In this document: piece by piece, positions 63,188 to 64,000 of the stretch
Layout: every line of letters starts with the position of its first letter
Numbering within the stretch: the first letter of the stretch is position 1
Translations under genes and position numbers: made by a program
Notes under the pieces: model-generated
What the model saw: the letters and a program-made list of their open reading frames with translations, nothing else
Told to the model about the DNA's origin: nothing
Database searches by the model: none
Origin: Pseudobacter sp.
Lineage (GTDB): Bacteria > Bacteroidota > Bacteroidia > Chitinophagales > Chitinophagaceae
DNA: 64,000 bases
Assembly: GCA_017849455.1 (NCBI GenBank)
Contig: JAFIGX010000012.1
Coordinates: 1-64,000, forward strand
Direction: 5' to 3'

Positions 63188-64000
63188 ATGCGCTATATCA
63201 ACAAAGACAAGAATATATGCATCGCCCTCTCGGCATTCCTGGCTTTCTCTATCCTGTTGATCGCCTGCCGAAAGGAAAACAACCCGGTAGTGATCTCCGA
63301 AAAGAAAGAGCAGCGATTCCAGCTCCCGCAGGGGAACTCGTCTTTCGATGCCACGATCATGGACTACTATAAGCGTTTTGATACCTATATCCTGTATAAA
63401 TTCACGGATATAGATTTCAGTTATAATTTCAGCTATAACCTTGCACAACCTCCTGTCGGCAATATCAATGCCAAAACAGGACCTGTGCTGATGCGCTGTG
63501 GCGATTCGATAGCTATCCAGTCGGCCCTGGATTTCATGGAGCAATACTGGTTCAGTTTTTACCCGGAAAGTTTCAAGAAAAGATACCTGCCTTCGAAAAT
63601 AATGCTTGCAGGACTGATCTACAATACCACCTGGAACGGCACCACCAGGATCTATGATACGCCCAGGGTAAACCCGGTGACCATACCGATCGAGGGAGCA
63701 GACCATATCACACTGCCCAAGATAGACACCGCTTTCAACACCTATTCACTTTCGAACAAACTGTTGCTGAAAGCCCAGCTCAATAAAACCTTTCTCAAGC
63801 ATCTCATGTACCCGATGGTAAGTACAATGCCTGCACTGGTGCCGCTGCCCGATCAGTTCTTCAAGGTCAGCGATTATAGCCTGGGCATCCTGAACAATTC
63901 CAATAAATACAAATACGGATTCCTTACCGTATACGCAGGCAACCGGTCGCCCGAGCCCATGACCGATATGCTTAATTATCTCGATACCATCTGCGCCAAG
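63188..64000 (+). CDS. Metallohydrolase-like lipoprotein, truncated by the window end (system C)
   Basis: The frame is open to the last base (271 residues seen). The lipobox is SILLIACRKE (C27). It resembles the substrate-import-associated zinc metallohydrolase lipoproteins found after SusC/SusD. Similar blocks are FDTYILYKFTDIDFSY, FMEQYWFSFYPESFKK, PSKIMLAGLIYNTTWNGTT and GFLTVYAGNRSPEPMTDMLN. In the family an HExxH motif precedes the last block. Here the corresponding segment reads LNKTFLKHLM (198-207) with no HExxH, so it may be a non-catalytic relative. The family assignment is from memory. Confidence 0.7.
   Translation, partial: MRYINKDKNICIALSAFLAFSILLIACRKENNPVVISEKKEQRFQLPQGNSSFDATIMDYYKRFDTYILYKFTDIDFSYNFSYNLAQPPVGNINAKTGPVLMRCGDSIAIQSALDFMEQYWFSFYPESFKKRYLPSKIMLAGLIYNTTWNGTTRIYDTPRVNPVTIPIEGADHITLPKIDTAFNTYSLSNKLLLKAQLNKTFLKHLMYPMVSTMPALVPLPDQFFKVSDYSLGILNNSNKYKYGFLTVYAGNRSPEPMTDMLNYLDTICAK

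Noticed and set aside
1..64000. CRISPR arrays, rRNA genes, transposases, integrases and phage genes
   Set aside because: None was seen: no regularly spaced repeats, no integrase or transposase motifs, and no rRNA-like sequence.

Overview
The window looks like chromosomal DNA of a Bacteroidota bacterium of the Chitinophagaceae type (Chitinophaga, Niastella and relatives). The reasons are three SusC/SusD outer-membrane nutrient pairs, two ECF-sigma/FecR cassettes, PorT-like outer-membrane barrels, a DUF3276/PUR-type protein, few Shine-Dalgarno sites, and promoters of the TTTG-N19..21-TAnnTTTG type (clearest before tRNA-Ser and before an ArsR gene). The genus is inferred, not proven.

0-21 kb is mostly housekeeping. 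It holds pyrE with a secreted heavy-metal-domain protein, a Nudix hydrolase, a pyrR-pyrB-coaD-thioesterase operon, two tandem outer-membrane barrels, and a prfB-lipoprotein-pruA operon. prfB is read through a programmed +1 frameshift. Then come a dienelactone-hydrolase-like lipoprotein, a sensor kinase, small envelope proteins (YtxH, YqaE/Pmp3, META), a DUF2452-like protein preceded by a 29-bp perfect inverted repeat, a threonine-aldolase-family enzyme, pgi, DUF3276, an ABC exporter and tRNA-Ser(UGA).

21.2-31 kb, directly after the tRNA, is an accessory stretch, visibly AT-richer at 21.2-26.7 kb. It carries an alpha/beta hydrolase, an ArsR regulator with two palindromic operators laid across its own promoter, an SRPBCC gene broken by two nonsense codons, an AraC-type regulator with an SDR oxidoreductase, an AbiEii-type toxin gene broken by a stop in its nucleotidyltransferase motif beside an intact antitoxin-like gene, a cupin, GNAT, NTF2-like, O-methyltransferase and DUF2252 genes.

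31-64 kb is devoted to surface nutrient uptake and polysaccharide work. System A (38.7 to 31.0 kb, minus) is sigma-FecR-SusC-SusD-glycerophosphodiesterase. A sialate O-acetylesterase, an acyltransferase and an O-antigen-ligase/TPR protein follow. System B (50.8 to 44.3 kb, minus) is SusC-SusD-FAS1 lipoprotein-DUF5007-like lipoprotein. It is divergent from a DUF3472 protein, and three LacI-type operator-like palindromes lie between them. A hybrid histidine kinase and a convergent terpene synthase separate it from system C (55.9 kb to the end, plus): sigma-FecR-STN-containing SusC-SusD, then a lipoprotein that resembles SusC/D-associated zinc metallohydrolases but shows no HExxH where one is expected. 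That last gene runs off the window. No CRISPR array, rRNA, transposase or integrase was seen.
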